Part shown: positions 26,647 to 37,663 of the stretch, in pieces | Layout: each line of letters starts with the position of its first letter | How positions within the stretch are numbered: position 1 is the first letter of the stretch | Made by a program: the position numbers and the translations under genes | Notes under the pieces: model-generated | Database searches by the model: none | Seen by the model: the letters and a program-made list of their open reading frames with translations, nothing else | Told to the model about the DNA's origin: nothing | DNA from: Hyphochytrium catenoides | Lineage: Eukaryota; Sar; Hyphochytriomycetes; Hyphochytriales; Hyphochytriaceae | DNA length: 64,000 nucleotides | Assembly (NCBI GenBank): GCA_900088475.1 | Contig: FLMG01000350.1 | Span: forward strand, 60,608 to 124,607 | Direction of reading: 5' to 3'

Positions 26647-27307
26647 GCAAACAAGATAGTCCCAAATGAGTGAAAGGATGATGTAAATGAGTGAAAGTCT
26701 TGGACAACAGAGGAGGGTGATGATCATAATAATTGTCCACCAATGCAAGGTCCTTGCCGGGGGGCCTGCAAAACTCTTCATCATGCAACTAGTTGTGCCT
26801 CCTTGTGCAGTAGATGGACATGACGACATGATGTGATGATGCTAGATGCCGTGGCGCGGTCATGATGAGGAGCTTACGTTCCTTCTTTGACCTGACTAAC
26901 CGCCCCATTTGGTGGGTTCACCCTCGCTAGGGGGCTAGGAATGCCTCGATGGTGTTGTTGTCCCAACACTGAATGCCCTTGCCTAATGGGTTTGGTCTTG
27001 CTGTTGTGCAGCACAGCACCAACTGGCAAGCGCAGGCGTCTTTGGTGGGTAGTGTACTCGTAGTAGTAGAAGCAACAACTTTCCTTTCCAATCTTCTTGG
27101 GTTCTTTTTGTACTGGTGATGATTGAGAGTCGTGGGGGTAGGAACTTTGTTGTCAATACCCCTACAGTAGTATCAATGGAATACTTCTACCACAGTGTTC
27201 TACTGTTTTGTCGTCAGTTTTTCTGGACAAAAGGACAGTAGGCAATATAATGTCGATGCTGTTGTTAGGCGTGCACTGTACCACATGTACTGGGATGATG
27301 CTCGCCA

Positions 27308-27420
27308 TCTCACTCTTTTTTGTAAACACACATGCTCAATCTTTCTCAGTCACACTCTTTCGGTCTCTCTCTCTCTCGCACGCCACACTCTTACTCTCAC
27401 TCGCTCTCGATCTTCAACGA
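27308..27420. repeat. CT-rich low-complexity tract
   Basis: A strongly pyrimidine-rich stretch contains runs of CTCTCT and CACTCT. It lies in a gene-free spacer about 260 bp beyond the 3' end of the next minus-strand gene. Similar tracts occur at 47,800-47,900 and 59,680-59,800, and one on the opposite strand at 43,110-43,330. Confidence 0.7.
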
Positions 27421-27679
27421 ATGACGTGATTTTGCTCCTGGCTCTTTCTTCGAGAGGTGAGACAGACGTGAAGTGTACGGATTACGGACATTATTTATAA
27501 TAGAAGCCAGAAACATGCGGGCAAATTAAATATATATATCGATTAATTACGAATCTGCTCCGTTTATGATGTTCAGCAGTCTTGGTGGACTTTTGACGCT
27601 GATGACTATGTGACTTTCTGACCACGCCCTTCCCTTCCAAGCTACTCAGTGGGAAAAGAGGGCGTTTGAGAGATCAAGT

Positions 27680-28099
27680 TTACTGATGCCATGTCATCAT
27701 CGGTACTTGGACACGAGCCGCCAATGCATCGTCTGTGCTCCCCAGCTTGCTATTATAGGTGACAAGAACCGAAGACGGCGCGACTACTACTACCTTGGGG
27801 ATTGAGGGACTAGACAGGAAGCAGTTTTTTCCTTTGTCATCAATCGTCTTACTTCCCTTAACAGCGTAGCCGAGCTGGGGAAGCTTGCGTGATTGCATTA
27901 CAAAGGAAACTGCTGTTTGGATGCTCGGCTGAAGAGGCACTAACTTGTGATTCGCTTGAGAGGTAGCGCCTCTGCTTAGAAGCTTGATTGAATACGTCCG
28001 GCTCAGGGTGGAGAAGAAGTTGTAAACCGCGTTCCATGAACCGTGGTAGTGGTCAATCTTTCCCTCCTTAACTCTCGGGAGATCAGTCAAAGCAAGCAT
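27680..28099 (-). CDS. Hypothetical protein, about 139 residues
   Basis: This is an uninterrupted frame from ATG 28,099 (MLALTDLPRVKEG) to a stop at 27,680. The composition looks protein-like, with a moderately basic, Ser-rich, Val-rich C-terminal part (PKVVVVAPSSVLV). No signal peptide, membrane segment or known domain is visible. It is divergent from the mitochondrial carrier, with only about 40 bp between the two start codons, implying a shared promoter if both starts are right. An upstream exon is possible, because the frame stays open for a few codons 5' of the ATG. Function unknown. Confidence 0.45.
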   Translation of the reverse strand: MLALTDLPRVKEGKIDHYHGSWNAVYNFFSTLSRTYSIKLLSRGATSQANHKLVPLQPSIQTAVSFVMQSRKLPQLGYAVKGSKTIDDKGKNCFLSSPSIPKVVVVAPSSVLVTYNSKLGSTDDALAARVQVPMMTWHQ

Positions 28100-28138
28100 T
28101 TGAAGTAAGTGCACCCGTCGTGTGGTATGGCAACGACG

Positions 28139-29549
28139 ATGGAGGAGCAGTACAGAGGGGCATACGGTATGTTATTTGCCTGCTTTGGAGTAACGTATAG
28201 AAAGCAAAACTTGTGACCTTCATACTGCTCTAGTTACTCCATGGTGGTATGAGCCACTAGCAGACTTCATAGGTGAGTCCCACACTTGCAACTTGGTAAC
28301 GTCAATGTCATCGCACTAAGCTTCATGTTTAATGGCATAGCCGGCACTGTTGGAGGTGTTTCAGGTAATCCAAGTCTTACGCTATTCACCTTTCGACTCT
28401 CGTTGCTCACTAATTCTGACTGTGTCCTAGGCAAACTAATAGAATACCCCTTTGACACGGTCAAGGTAAGGGCGTTTCCACTGTAGACACTGTAGATCTA
28501 GTCGTTTGATGTTGAATGACTGTGATTAGGTCAAGCTGCAGCTTCATCAGGGTCAAGACACCCGTCTGCAACAAGGCCCTATCGCAATGTTGCGAAACGT
28601 TTGGGAGAAGGAAGGACTAAAAGGCTTATATAGAGGGTTGCCGGCACCCTTAGTGGGGACCACTATAGAAACTGCGATGCTGTTCACTGCGATGGGAGCA
28701 ATCAAGAAGGTAATAGAACCTTCTTGAGGGAGAACTTATCTATTTGCTGGGACTCACAGTCTATGGTCAAAGTATTTATTTGGTGAGAAAGATCACCTCA
28801 AGCTATCGGACACATGTATTGCCGGAGGAGCCACTGGTTTCTTCATAGCCTTCATTTTGACTCCGATAGAACTGGTCAAGTGCCGCATGCAAGCGCAAGT
28901 TGCACAGCCGGTTCAGCTGTACCGCAACTCCTTTGACTGCCTAAGGTCCTCGGTGCGAAATGAAGGACTCAGAGTTCTATGTAAGTCATAACCTTGGTTA
29001 ATGAGCATATCGAACGCTTAGTGTTCACTTCAAATGAAGACAAGGGGCATGTCCCAACCCTTGTAAGGGAAATCCCAGGTACGGCAGCCTGGTTTGGAAC
29101 CTATGAAGGCGTTCTCCACCTGCTTGGACGGCATGATCGGGACTCGAAGAACCCGTTGCGCATCATTGCAGCAGGTCAAAGATAAACCTATGACTCCCTC
29201 CTTATGACATACTAATCAATATTTGGTAGGTGGAATGGGAGGCCTGGCCTACAACTTCATTCTTTACCCAGCAGACACGGTGAAGTCCACCTATCAAACA
29301 CAAACGACGGACCGTTCATTGATGACTGTAGCCAGGTGGGTATTGATTATTTGAAGACGACCTCGTCACGTAAAAGCTTACGGCTGCTCTATTAGGGATA
29401 TTTATAGAACGGGCGGCGTACAGGGTTTTTATCGAGGACTTCAGCCCACTTTACTGAGGGCATTCCCCGCCAACGCAGCAATATTTCTAGCTTATGAGTC
29501 TGTAAGTAGAGCGATGAGAACGCTCAGCCCATTTAAATTATCAACATAA
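28139..29549 (+). CDS. Mitochondrial carrier (SLC25) family transporter, possibly ornithine/basic amino acid type
   Basis: Eight or so small exons encode about 310 residues with the three-fold carrier structure. The three signature motifs are present: YPFDTVK near 28,450, TPIELVK near 28,865 and YPADTVK near 29,270. Each is followed by the usual basic and Gly-rich matrix helix, for example EGLKGLYRGLPAPLVGTTIE and GGVQGFYRGLQPTLLRAFPA. The stretch LVREIPGTAAWFGTYEGV near 29,060 resembles the ornithine/carnitine-type subfamily (inference). The protein should sit in the inner mitochondrial membrane and exchange small metabolites. The start at ATG 28,139 is the best candidate, but the junction of exon 1 with exon 2 near 28,275 is unclear. 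The TAA at 29,547-29,549 is only 25 bp from the stop of the convergent hydrolase-like gene. Confidence 0.9.
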
Positions 29550-29574
29550 CAAACTATGGCTTGATTAATGGAAT

Positions 29575-31437
29575 TTACGAGGAGTCTCGTGAAGCTTTCA
29601 GAATTTGTTTCAGAGCATCGAGGTCGCCTGCAGTCAGTGCGTACACCACGTCCTGGGAGAGATTGTAAACCCTTAGCGATAGGAATACATGCGGGGCGAG
29701 GAGGAGAAAAGACGATGCAAGGCGACGAGAAGCAAAAGGGATATGTAGACTTACAGGGTAAAGGTTTGCTTGTGGTCCATCCGGGCCACTGGCAATCCAA
29801 CCTTTGCAAAGAGCAACTTCCTCTGCACTTAGGGATTCTGCAGCAAGGAGGGATTCAAGAAGCAGGTTATAACCCGCTACTTCCTCATTTAGGCTGGCGC
29901 TCCACGTGCGCTTCCGTGGTGACTTTGGTGAGGCGCCTCCCGTCGAAAGCCTTTGAAAGGGAAGAGCAGTTCAGTAAGGGAATGGTCAGCACTGAAGCAA
30001 AACCTATCACCTTATTTCTGTGCTGCCAAAGATGTTCTCCAGACGGTGGCGGTCAGGCACCTTAAGTAATGTGTCGGCATAGAGAATGGCATCTTCCTTG
30101 GTCGGATAGTAGCCGCTGCCTTTCAGCTTTTCTGCTGCAGAACTTAATAGGAAGGCGAGCGCATAACGGACTGAGGAAAGTGGCCGCTTCCCGTAGTGTG
30201 TGCAATCTACCTCTAACACTTGTCTTATCTTCGAGCCATACGCCTTTGCTATATCATGGATATGGTGGGCATCTAGGTGACTGTCGCCAGATCCATGGAC
30301 CAGGAGGGCGGGGGCCTTACACCGTTTGGCAGAGTCTACAGGGTTGAGAAGCTCTAGGTCAAATCCAGCCTTGAGTATGATCGTGCTTCTAATCATCTTT
30401 GCTCCCGCCAGCATGACCAACCGTGGAGCTGAGAAGCCCTCACGCTTAATCTTATTCATCATTTCATCGCGCACATCCTTCATCCTGGCATAGGGACTGT
30501 CAAGGATCATAGCAGAAATATCGCTACGGGTCCAGCCTGACATAATGGCCGCAGCTGCCCCCATGTTATGCCCCCAGAGACAGAGGGTGGAGGCACCTAG
30601 ATTCTTGATGGCATAATCAGCCACGACAGTGACGTCCTGCTTCTCGTTGAAGCCTAGCGTCACATAGGAGCCTCCAGAGAGCCCAGATCCTGCAAAATCG
30701 AAAGCGACCACGCCGAATCCTGCTTCCAAAGCATCATGGAGAATGTCATACTCAAAGACATCCAGTCTTGAACCCTTATAATTACGATGAAGGAAGATGA
30801 TATAGGGAACTCCCTGGAAGACGAATGACATAAAAAGAGAGGTTAACATAAGGGCATTGTCAAAAGTCGAGGAAGACCGAAGCCGACCTTGTTCTCCAGA
30901 GGTGCTGGGGCCCAAGCAGAGCATTGCAGTCTCATTGACTCATGATTGAAGAGCTCAAAGTCTTTCCGAGTGACCTGCGCAATAGCGCCGGTCACAGCGT
31001 TGACCACCTCAAATGAGTCTGGCCCTAGATCTGAGACCTGGTATCTACGACTCTCTATCAAAATAGTGTTCCCTCGCGCCAGTTGGCATCTCTCATAGTA
31101 AGCGGACTTACATCTTTCTTTCTGGGCGAATTATAGTACCAACGAGCTGGTCATATGCTCCTTTGAAGGCTTGCCATAGCGATGCTTCATTCTTCCCAAA
31201 CTGCCGCTGCCATTCATCTTCTAGGTCACCTTCACAAAAAACTTCGACCGAATGCGAGCTACCCATCCTCTGACGCTTAAAGGTACAAATAAGGGTTTTT
31301 GCCCACGAGGAGGCTGACTCGTTGACAAGGCAAGTGAAGTAGCCGGATGGTATCGTAAGTTTCCCGTCGAGTAGGGCGGCGGCTGGAGCAACCTTCCTGT
31401 GAGCAGATGTGAGACGGAGCTCGTACCACGCTAACAA
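29575..31437 (-). CDS. Alpha/beta-hydrolase fold protein with altered nucleophile (GHNMG)
   Basis: This multi-exon protein is about 540 residues long. Exons at 31,437-31,110 and 31,075-30,880 form an N-terminal domain ending in RKDFELFNHESMRLQCSAW. This leads into a BEM46/ABHD-like alpha/beta-hydrolase domain (30,835 to about 30,010). Visible core elements are VVAFDFAGSGLSGG, the elbow LWGHNMGAAAA, HGSGDSHLDAH (acid) and CTHYGKRP (histidine). The nucleophile position of the G-x-S-x-G elbow is Asn, encoded by AAC at 30,565-30,567. The oxyanion strand reads FLHRNYKGS instead of the usual HGN-GS. The last exons (about 29,940-29,760 and 29,655-29,575) encode SLSAEEVALCKGWIASG and a C-terminus ending KASRDSS. 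It is likely a non-hydrolytic member of the family (inference). The true 5' exon was not found, and 31,437 is the start of the first supported exon. Confidence 0.8.
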
Positions 31438-32021
31438 AAGAGGTCAAAAGGCAAGAGGAGGTCTTCAAAGGTAACTATTATTCGGGGAGGTTATGTTGTG
31501 ACTGCGGATGATGGCGTGTGTGTCATCAGAATCGCTAAGCGAGATAGACCGACAAGCCCTTATTTTATTAGGGGCCGATGGGCAGAAGGGCTTGTTGGGA
31601 GATAAAGAACTCCCTTATTATTATTACTACACCGTCCTTCTGTTTACCAAGCCAGCTGGATCAGAACCCATCAACATAGCAAGTGGACTGAGCAAGGATT
31701 GTAGTAGTAAGAACGTACTGTACTGTTCTTTGAGAAGTTTGCCAAGTAAGGCCAAGCCTTATGTTGGGGAGGGGGGTCAAGAGTTGTGACTATTGATAGT
31801 GTAGCATTGCTTCAGGAATGAAGAGAAAATGACTTGGACGAGGGGTTGTCGTTCTGCTACCGTGCTTTGTAATAGACATTGATACCCAATCGGAATACCT
31901 TTCTTATTATTGTTGACACTACTCGTACTAGCAGCATCTACAGTAACCGCTTCCCTACCACCACCTGAGGTCATGGCGCAGTGAATGGTTCTCGCATGGT
32001 ACACCGGTAGCTGAACAGAGT

Positions 32022-32270
32022 TTATTGTTTATTGTGCTTCTTATTCAAGTCAACTAGGCGACGGACGGATATCTCCCTATCAGTCAGAGTCTTCACTTTG
32101 GGCAGTTGGCGATCCCTGATGATGTCCCCTTCTTCCTCCTCCTCCCGCTCCTTTGATTCGTCATCTCCTACTGTTCTGATCAGGGGTAAAGATTTCATGT
32201 AAGCTTCTTCCTCGTTTTCTGATAGGTACAGAGAGGAGATCAAGAGCTCATCTACGCGTTCTTTTTGTCC
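32022..32270 (-). CDS. Possible last exon of an unrecognised protein
   Basis: An open frame of about 80 codons ends at TTA/TAA 32,022. It encodes KERVDELLISSLYLSENEEEA, then an acidic run and a basic end (VDLNKKHNKQ). Composition resembles a charged coiled C-terminus, but no in-frame ATG or clear acceptor was found upstream. Function unknown. Confidence 0.25.
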   Translation of the reverse strand, partial: GQKERVDELLISSLYLSENEEEAYMKSLPLIRTVGDDESKEREEEEEGDIIRDRQLPKVKTLTDREISVRRLVDLNKKHNKQ

Positions 32271-32658
32271 GTTCACTCGTCATTATCCTATTCCCTCATC
32301 TTCGTTTCTCCTCTTCTTCTATTGTCCTCCTGTCCTGATGAACGCACTGGTGCAGTACTAAAAAGACTTAATGTCAGATAGGGACCCGAAGAAGATGGCC
32401 GATTGGAGGTTTGCTGTCTGGTGATGGCTAGCAGTTACTCCTGATACGTGAGAAGATATCAAATGTGACCTGCTGGCATCCCCGCTGCTGAACTGCTCCG
32501 AGGGTCCGCTCGTGCTACGTAGGTGATGCTGGTCTGCTTAGAAGCTGCATCGAACAAGTAACACATGAGCGACTAAGAGCCATCAACAATGTTCCGACGA
32601 CTAACGCCAGTTGGTGACCCTGATTGGATGTTCCGTGCCTAACGATACTGAACATTCA

Positions 32659-32721
32659 CACATTAAAGTGGGCACAGTGCACATTAAAGTGGGCACAGTG
32701 CACATTAAAGTGGGCACAGTG
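32659..32721. repeat. Three perfect tandem copies of a 21-bp unit
   Basis: The unit CACATTAAAGTGGGCACAGTG occurs three times without change at 32,659-32,679, 32,680-32,700 and 32,701-32,721. It is non-coding in context and forms a minisatellite that is probably length-variable. Confidence 0.95.
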
Positions 32722-34073
32722 ACGGCTAGGAGACGCCTTCTTATTCCTCCAACCCAACCCGTCCGATAGCTGGTCTTCTCGAACATGACTGATTGTTTCT
32801 TTTTTTATCAGCCCTTTATATTCAAGAGCTGACCAAGATATAAAAAAGAGATTCGATATGCATTATGATGGCCGTATGCATAGACAGCTGGTGTCGGTCG
32901 TGTCAGTGCACAGACATTAGGACCATTGGAAGATATACATTACAAGCGTTATTCTCAACTACCCGCACTACGTGTTACCATTCGTTTTTCAGACAGGTCC
33001 CTCTTCCTACTTAACTTATCCTTCTTGAAAGCGACCGCCCGCTACTAAAGCCACCTGGTCAAAGATAAGAGCAGCGAGTCAGCACCAGAACGGCGCACAC
33101 ACGATACAGAAACTCCAACTGTAAGTAAAATATCCCCAACCACAGGATGCAGCATTCAATATCCTGATAGCTGCAATTTGAGGACTGGACACCTTCTTGC
33201 ACGCATAGCATTAGACAACGATCATGGTCAGGATCGTTGACATCCAAGGAAACGTGCTTACCCATCCTCACATGCATAAGAGATAAGAATCACCAGAAAA
33301 AGAGGCGACTCACCGTCACTAGATGGCCAGTTTAGGCCCTGGGTTAAGCTTGTGGAGCAGCAGATTAGCGTGCGTTCCGTCGCTACTAAAACTAAAACGT
33401 AAACACTACATGGATCTCCCTCCTAGGCGGAGTAAAAGCTGTCTGTCCTGTTATTATTGCATGTGGCGCTTGCCTGGACAGACGAAAGGCTGGACCAGTG
33501 GCAGCAACGCAAAGAGGCAAAAGCAAGCGCCGCTACGTGGTCACCCAGGAATCTTTATTGTGAGAAGTGATGAGAGGAGGAATACAATCTTTGCTGGTGC
33601 AACTTCATACAGTCTCCCGGTTCCCAGCCGCCTCCTCCACCAACCAAAGTTGTAAGGCTTGGGATTGTCGATAATCACAGCAAGTATCAGGAGATTACTG
33701 ATGGTTTTTGATGTTCAGATGTTCAGACTAAAGTGGAGGCACAAACTGTAGGAGCTATAATAAACTAAGCGAGACAGAGTGTGAGTGAAGGGGGAAACTT
33801 TAGTTTCTGATGCTGATGCTGATGGGTTCTGGCGCTTGGTGCCACCTCATTTTATAAAGGCTTTATACAGCAAAGACCAGTTGTTGCTACTCTGAGGAAA
33901 ATAGCTCAAAACAGAAGTATCTGCACCTCATCGATGTCCAGTCATAGCAGGAATGTAACAAGTGATCGGGAAGACGCTATTACCAGAACTACTTCCTGCT
34001 GCCTCCTGGGCTCTCAAGTAGAAGACAAGTCGGAGGTCGCTGTGCACGGCTGACCGCAAGAGAGTAGTGCGTC

Positions 34074-36916
34074 ATGGCCTCTTTTGGCGAAAGCCTTCTC
34101 TTCTTCAAGTCCGAGTCCGATGGCAAGAGAAAACGACGAAAGAGGAGACGAGCTGAAGATGATAGCCAAGCAAGTTTGAAAGAAAGCTGTAAAGCTGCAG
34201 AGGTTCAGTCAACTTTCGAAATTTCTCTTTTGGCGCAATGAACTAACGCTTGCATCCGCAGTCACAGAAAGCGTCAGCGACGCCAGTAGACATCGCATCT
34301 ATCTCTAAGGATGGGACCAACCATGGGGCGACGCAATCCGACCTGCGGAAGAAAAGCAGCTCAAACCCATGTCTTCCTGCACCATTACCTGGACTACACT
34401 TATCTCCCCTTGGCAACACAACTATGTTTGACGTCCTTAGGATGAATGACAGTGAGGATGAAACGTCCGAGCAAGAAGAAGCGGAAGAGGAGGCTATTAC
34501 AGGAGAGGCACATCTGGAAGAGGCTGCGATTAGCTCGAGCGTGGTTGCATCCCAGAAATTAAGTGAGAATGTGCCATTAAGAAGCACGAAGGTCCCTAAG
34601 ATTCGAGTAGCTTCTGGAAGGCAGGACTTGCAGCGATACTCCATGATAGATAATATAGCACAGAGACTGCGGAAGTCTCACTGCGGAAACTTCATGGCCA
34701 TTGCAGTCAAGAAGGGGGAGAGTATCTGTGGGGTGGGAACTGCGGATTTGATAGTATGGTATGCTAAAGCAGATGTTGGGGTGCAACTCTATGGCTACGA
34801 CGTCCAGGTCAACAAATTCCATACCATTTTTTCACCTTGGTGGGCCAGCTCCGCTGTGATTCACGTTGAAGAGATTAGTCATCGGCAACCAAGAGGGGAA
34901 CCCACCGGCCCTAGCACAATATCGCAGGTAGTCACGCCATCTGGGCGGTAGGTCTCCCTTCGTTGTCTCACGCCCTTTACACAGGAAGACATTCCTTTGG
35001 AGCTTATTGAACATGATGATTCTCGTGAGGGAGATGCAGTTCTCATTTTCCGTGCGGTGAGGCCCTCATACCGGACAATTGATTGTTATGAAGACTTTAC
35101 CCGAAAAGGTGATATTGTGGCTTATGAAAAAAAAAAGAACTTTAGCTCACCGATATATCTTCCCCAGCTGGCGAGGAAGTCTCTATTCCAGGTTACAGAA
35201 TAGTTACTGACCAGAAAGGGCTTCCTTCGCGAGGGATCATCCCCTTATGTTCCCCTTCGGCCTGGAAACCCTTGCTGGATCAAGCTTCACGACGACGGCA
35301 AGGAGCTGAAGAACAGCCTCCCACAACCTTGGTTTGCGGAGCTAAGGTAAAGTTGTCCTGTTAAAAGCTATGCCGTTGGTGGACTCTAAGGTAACCTTCA
35401 GGGTGTGGGCAAATCTACTTTTTGCAGGTTCTACGTCAACAAGCTGCTAAGTGCATACGGGGCCGTTGCGTTCTTGGAGTCTGACGTTGGTCAGACGGAA
35501 TTTACTCCGGCTGGATTGGTATCCCTGACGATTGTGACTGAACCGCTCCTCGGCCCGCCTCACACGCATCTAAAGCATCCATGCCGGTAACAGTTGCAAC
35601 TCTCGTGATAGTGCGTAGCACCTGATTCTGAAGGTTGTTTGTTCAGGGCCTATTATCTTGGAGATGGTTCTCCAGAGGCGAATCCCTTATACTACATTGA
35701 TGCTGTGAAGGCACTGTTTGACTATTACACTGAGAATTGGAGGAAAACTAGCTCCAATAGGAGCTACGATGGACTGACACGTAAGCCTCGGCGGCCCAAC
35801 TCCAGCTGCTGGCCGCCTTCCCTAACAATTCGCTTTCCCTAACAAGTCCCTGGTCAGTTGCCTTTGGTGATCAATACGCACGGCTGGGTGAAGGGCATGG
35901 GGGAAGATATACTGGCTGCTATTATAAGCTATGCTAGGCCAAAAGACATCGTACAGGTCGGTCTTCTTAGTGTAGCTGTGTGATTGTTCCGTTTATTAGG
36001 AGTGACAGGTATTACAGCTGACAGGTAAAGCCAAGGCGAAGCAGTTCAGAGTGCCCGTTCCAGAAGGGAGCACGCTTCACGAGATGGATATATGGCACGA
36101 AAAGGCCCCACAGGAGACGAAGAATCGCGCTGATCTCCGCCTTTACCGCTATGCAGCCTATTTCCTGGCACCCAGCACCATCTTGAGAGACTGGAGCACG
36201 AACGGTGACGTGAGGTAAATCCAGTCTCACTTGAGGACGACTACGGTAAGCTTGACCTATCTTCCATGAAGGAATTCGCTGGCAAACTGTGTCCAGAAAG
36301 TTCAGCCATACCGAGTCGCTTGGAACAGTGTCTGCATTCACTTTCACAGTAATATGGTAAGTACGAATGACTCACTTTGGCTTGCCTTCAGCACCGAGTA
36401 ACGGGTCTATAGGTGCCGGTGAGTCAAATGATGGTGGCTCTAAACGGAGCTGTGGTTGGTCTGGCCATAGACTTCAATGGCAAGCCTCAGCGACAGGCAA
36501 GCAATCGGACAAGTAGCGGACCTAGGTTGCTTTTAAGCGAAAGGCTCGCTCCTTGTGTGGGACTTGGTAACGGCAGTTCGCTTCCCTGGCTGTAAGGCGA
36601 AAGTGCCTAACTAACGTGTCATTCTCCAGGGATCGTTGTATCGATAGAGCCGAAGACGCAGTCGCTCTTCATCGTAACTCCTGTGGCCCCTCAGTTATTG
36701 AAACACGTAAATCTCCTTCTGAAGGGAGAGCTGAGCCTTCCAGCAGTCTTTTTCCGAGATGTAGGGACAGAACGTTAGCATGCAGGAGCCAATGTTACTA
36801 ACCAATCGTGTATGTAGGATGACATTGCCCCTGAGCTCTATGACTTTGGTGAGGTTTCTGCGAAGAAGGTCAGTGGGAGTAACGTAATGCGGAGTCGCAA
36901 TAACATCAAGCGATAG
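34074..36916 (+). CDS. GRC3/NOL9: Polynucleotide 5'-hydroxyl-kinase GRC3/NOL9 family
   Basis: The gene has about ten exons from ATG 34,074 ([11 protein letters not shown]) to TAG 36,914. The N-terminus is very basic ([13 protein letters not shown]), which suits a nucleolar location, followed by an acidic Glu-rich linker near 34,450-34,520. The kinase core has the P-loop [15 protein letters not shown], split by an intron near 35,350-35,400, and then [18 protein letters not shown], a hallmark of this family. The remainder follows family order: [17 protein letters not shown] near 35,860, [14 protein letters not shown] near 36,290, [12 protein letters not shown] near 36,440, GIVVSIEP near 36,640 and [15 protein letters not shown] near 36,710. 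In yeast and human this enzyme phosphorylates 5'-OH RNA ends during ITS2 pre-rRNA processing. The enzyme here appears complete, and nothing suggests loss of activity. Confidence 0.92.
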
Positions 36917-37663
36917 CGAGAGAATGGTCGTCTCCCCACGGGACAAGCTATACGCTTCAGCAGCTGAGGCCGATCCACTGGAAGGTCAAACCAAATTCGC
37001 AGCTCCTCCCTTTGCTTCGTTTACTCTGCCCACGGTTGAAGGCGTGAGCTTGGCATAATCTATAGAAGCCATTCCATAGACGGTGTGCTTATGGAGACCC
37101 CTGACTGCAGCGTCTCTTTACACATCGGCTCGTTATACCTCATCGGCCCCCGCGTAGCAAGCCGCACAGGGATCCACCAAGCGCTCTGAAAATGAATGTA
37201 GTTCTATCGAACTTGAATGGTTGAAAGGGTTTCCTTCCTTCCAACAGAAACACCTGACTGAGATGCTCTTTCATCATCTCAAGCAGAGGTGTCGTTTGGA
37301 GGAAAGCGCGTTGGAAAGATATCGGGTGACCTTTCACCTAATTGTAATATTTCAACCATACAATAACGGGTAAACCTAGGAAGTTAACAAAGAGTGTTAC
37401 TTTCATGAAGTAAATCCTTTCCTTGTTTTCCAATAAGAATCATACGAGCACTGGGATCGCGTGAGAGAGAACAAGAAATTTGTTTGGTTCTTCAACTCAC
37501 AAGACATAGATCTGGGAAGTCATCGTCGTCGGTTCTTCTTCTTACTCCTCGTCATCGAATATCAGTAGGAGCTCCTCGCCGCCGTGCACGTTCATTCCTT
37601 ACATCTCCTTTGTTGACAATCACCGCAGAACCCTATCAGCTAGCCGCCCGCAGCGCTCACAAG
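36917..37663. other. Spacer between GRC3/NOL9 and the dienelactone-hydrolase-like gene
   Basis: No supported gene was found. The frame of the downstream gene is open back to about 37,484 without an earlier ATG. This could be 5' UTR or a missed upstream coding exon with an R/S-rich targeting-like sequence. Confidence 0.4.

Larger units (their letters stand above)
31500..34070. other. Gene-poor spacer before the GRC3/NOL9 gene
   Basis: No confident gene was found. A minus-strand frame at 32,276-32,022 encodes an acidic-then-basic peptide (EEEEEGDIIRDRQLPKVK) but has no ATG, so it could only be a last exon. A short frame at 33,277-33,059 (-) begins with ATG but has no recognisable domain. The stretch 31,616-31,630 is a short TTA/CTA-rich run. 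A tandem repeat lies at 32,659-32,721. Confidence 0.4.

Noticed and set aside
27000-27200. Possible LTR or further pol sequence right of the chromovirus fragment
   Set aside because: No reading frame on either strand gave reverse transcriptase, RNase H or integrase-core motifs, and no matching terminal repeat was found.
29568-30065. Plus-strand open frame of 165 codons
   Set aside because: It is the reverse of the last exons of the hydrolase-like gene, whose minus-strand exons splice in phase and give a coherent protein.
31508-31789. Plus-strand frame with a run of tyrosines
   Set aside because: The Tyr run comes from a TTA/TAC-rich simple repeat, and no domain or splice partner was seen.
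33323-33655. Plus-strand 110-codon frame in the spacer before GRC3/NOL9
   Set aside because: No start context, motif or splice support was found; Arg/Ser/Leu composition is typical of random frames.
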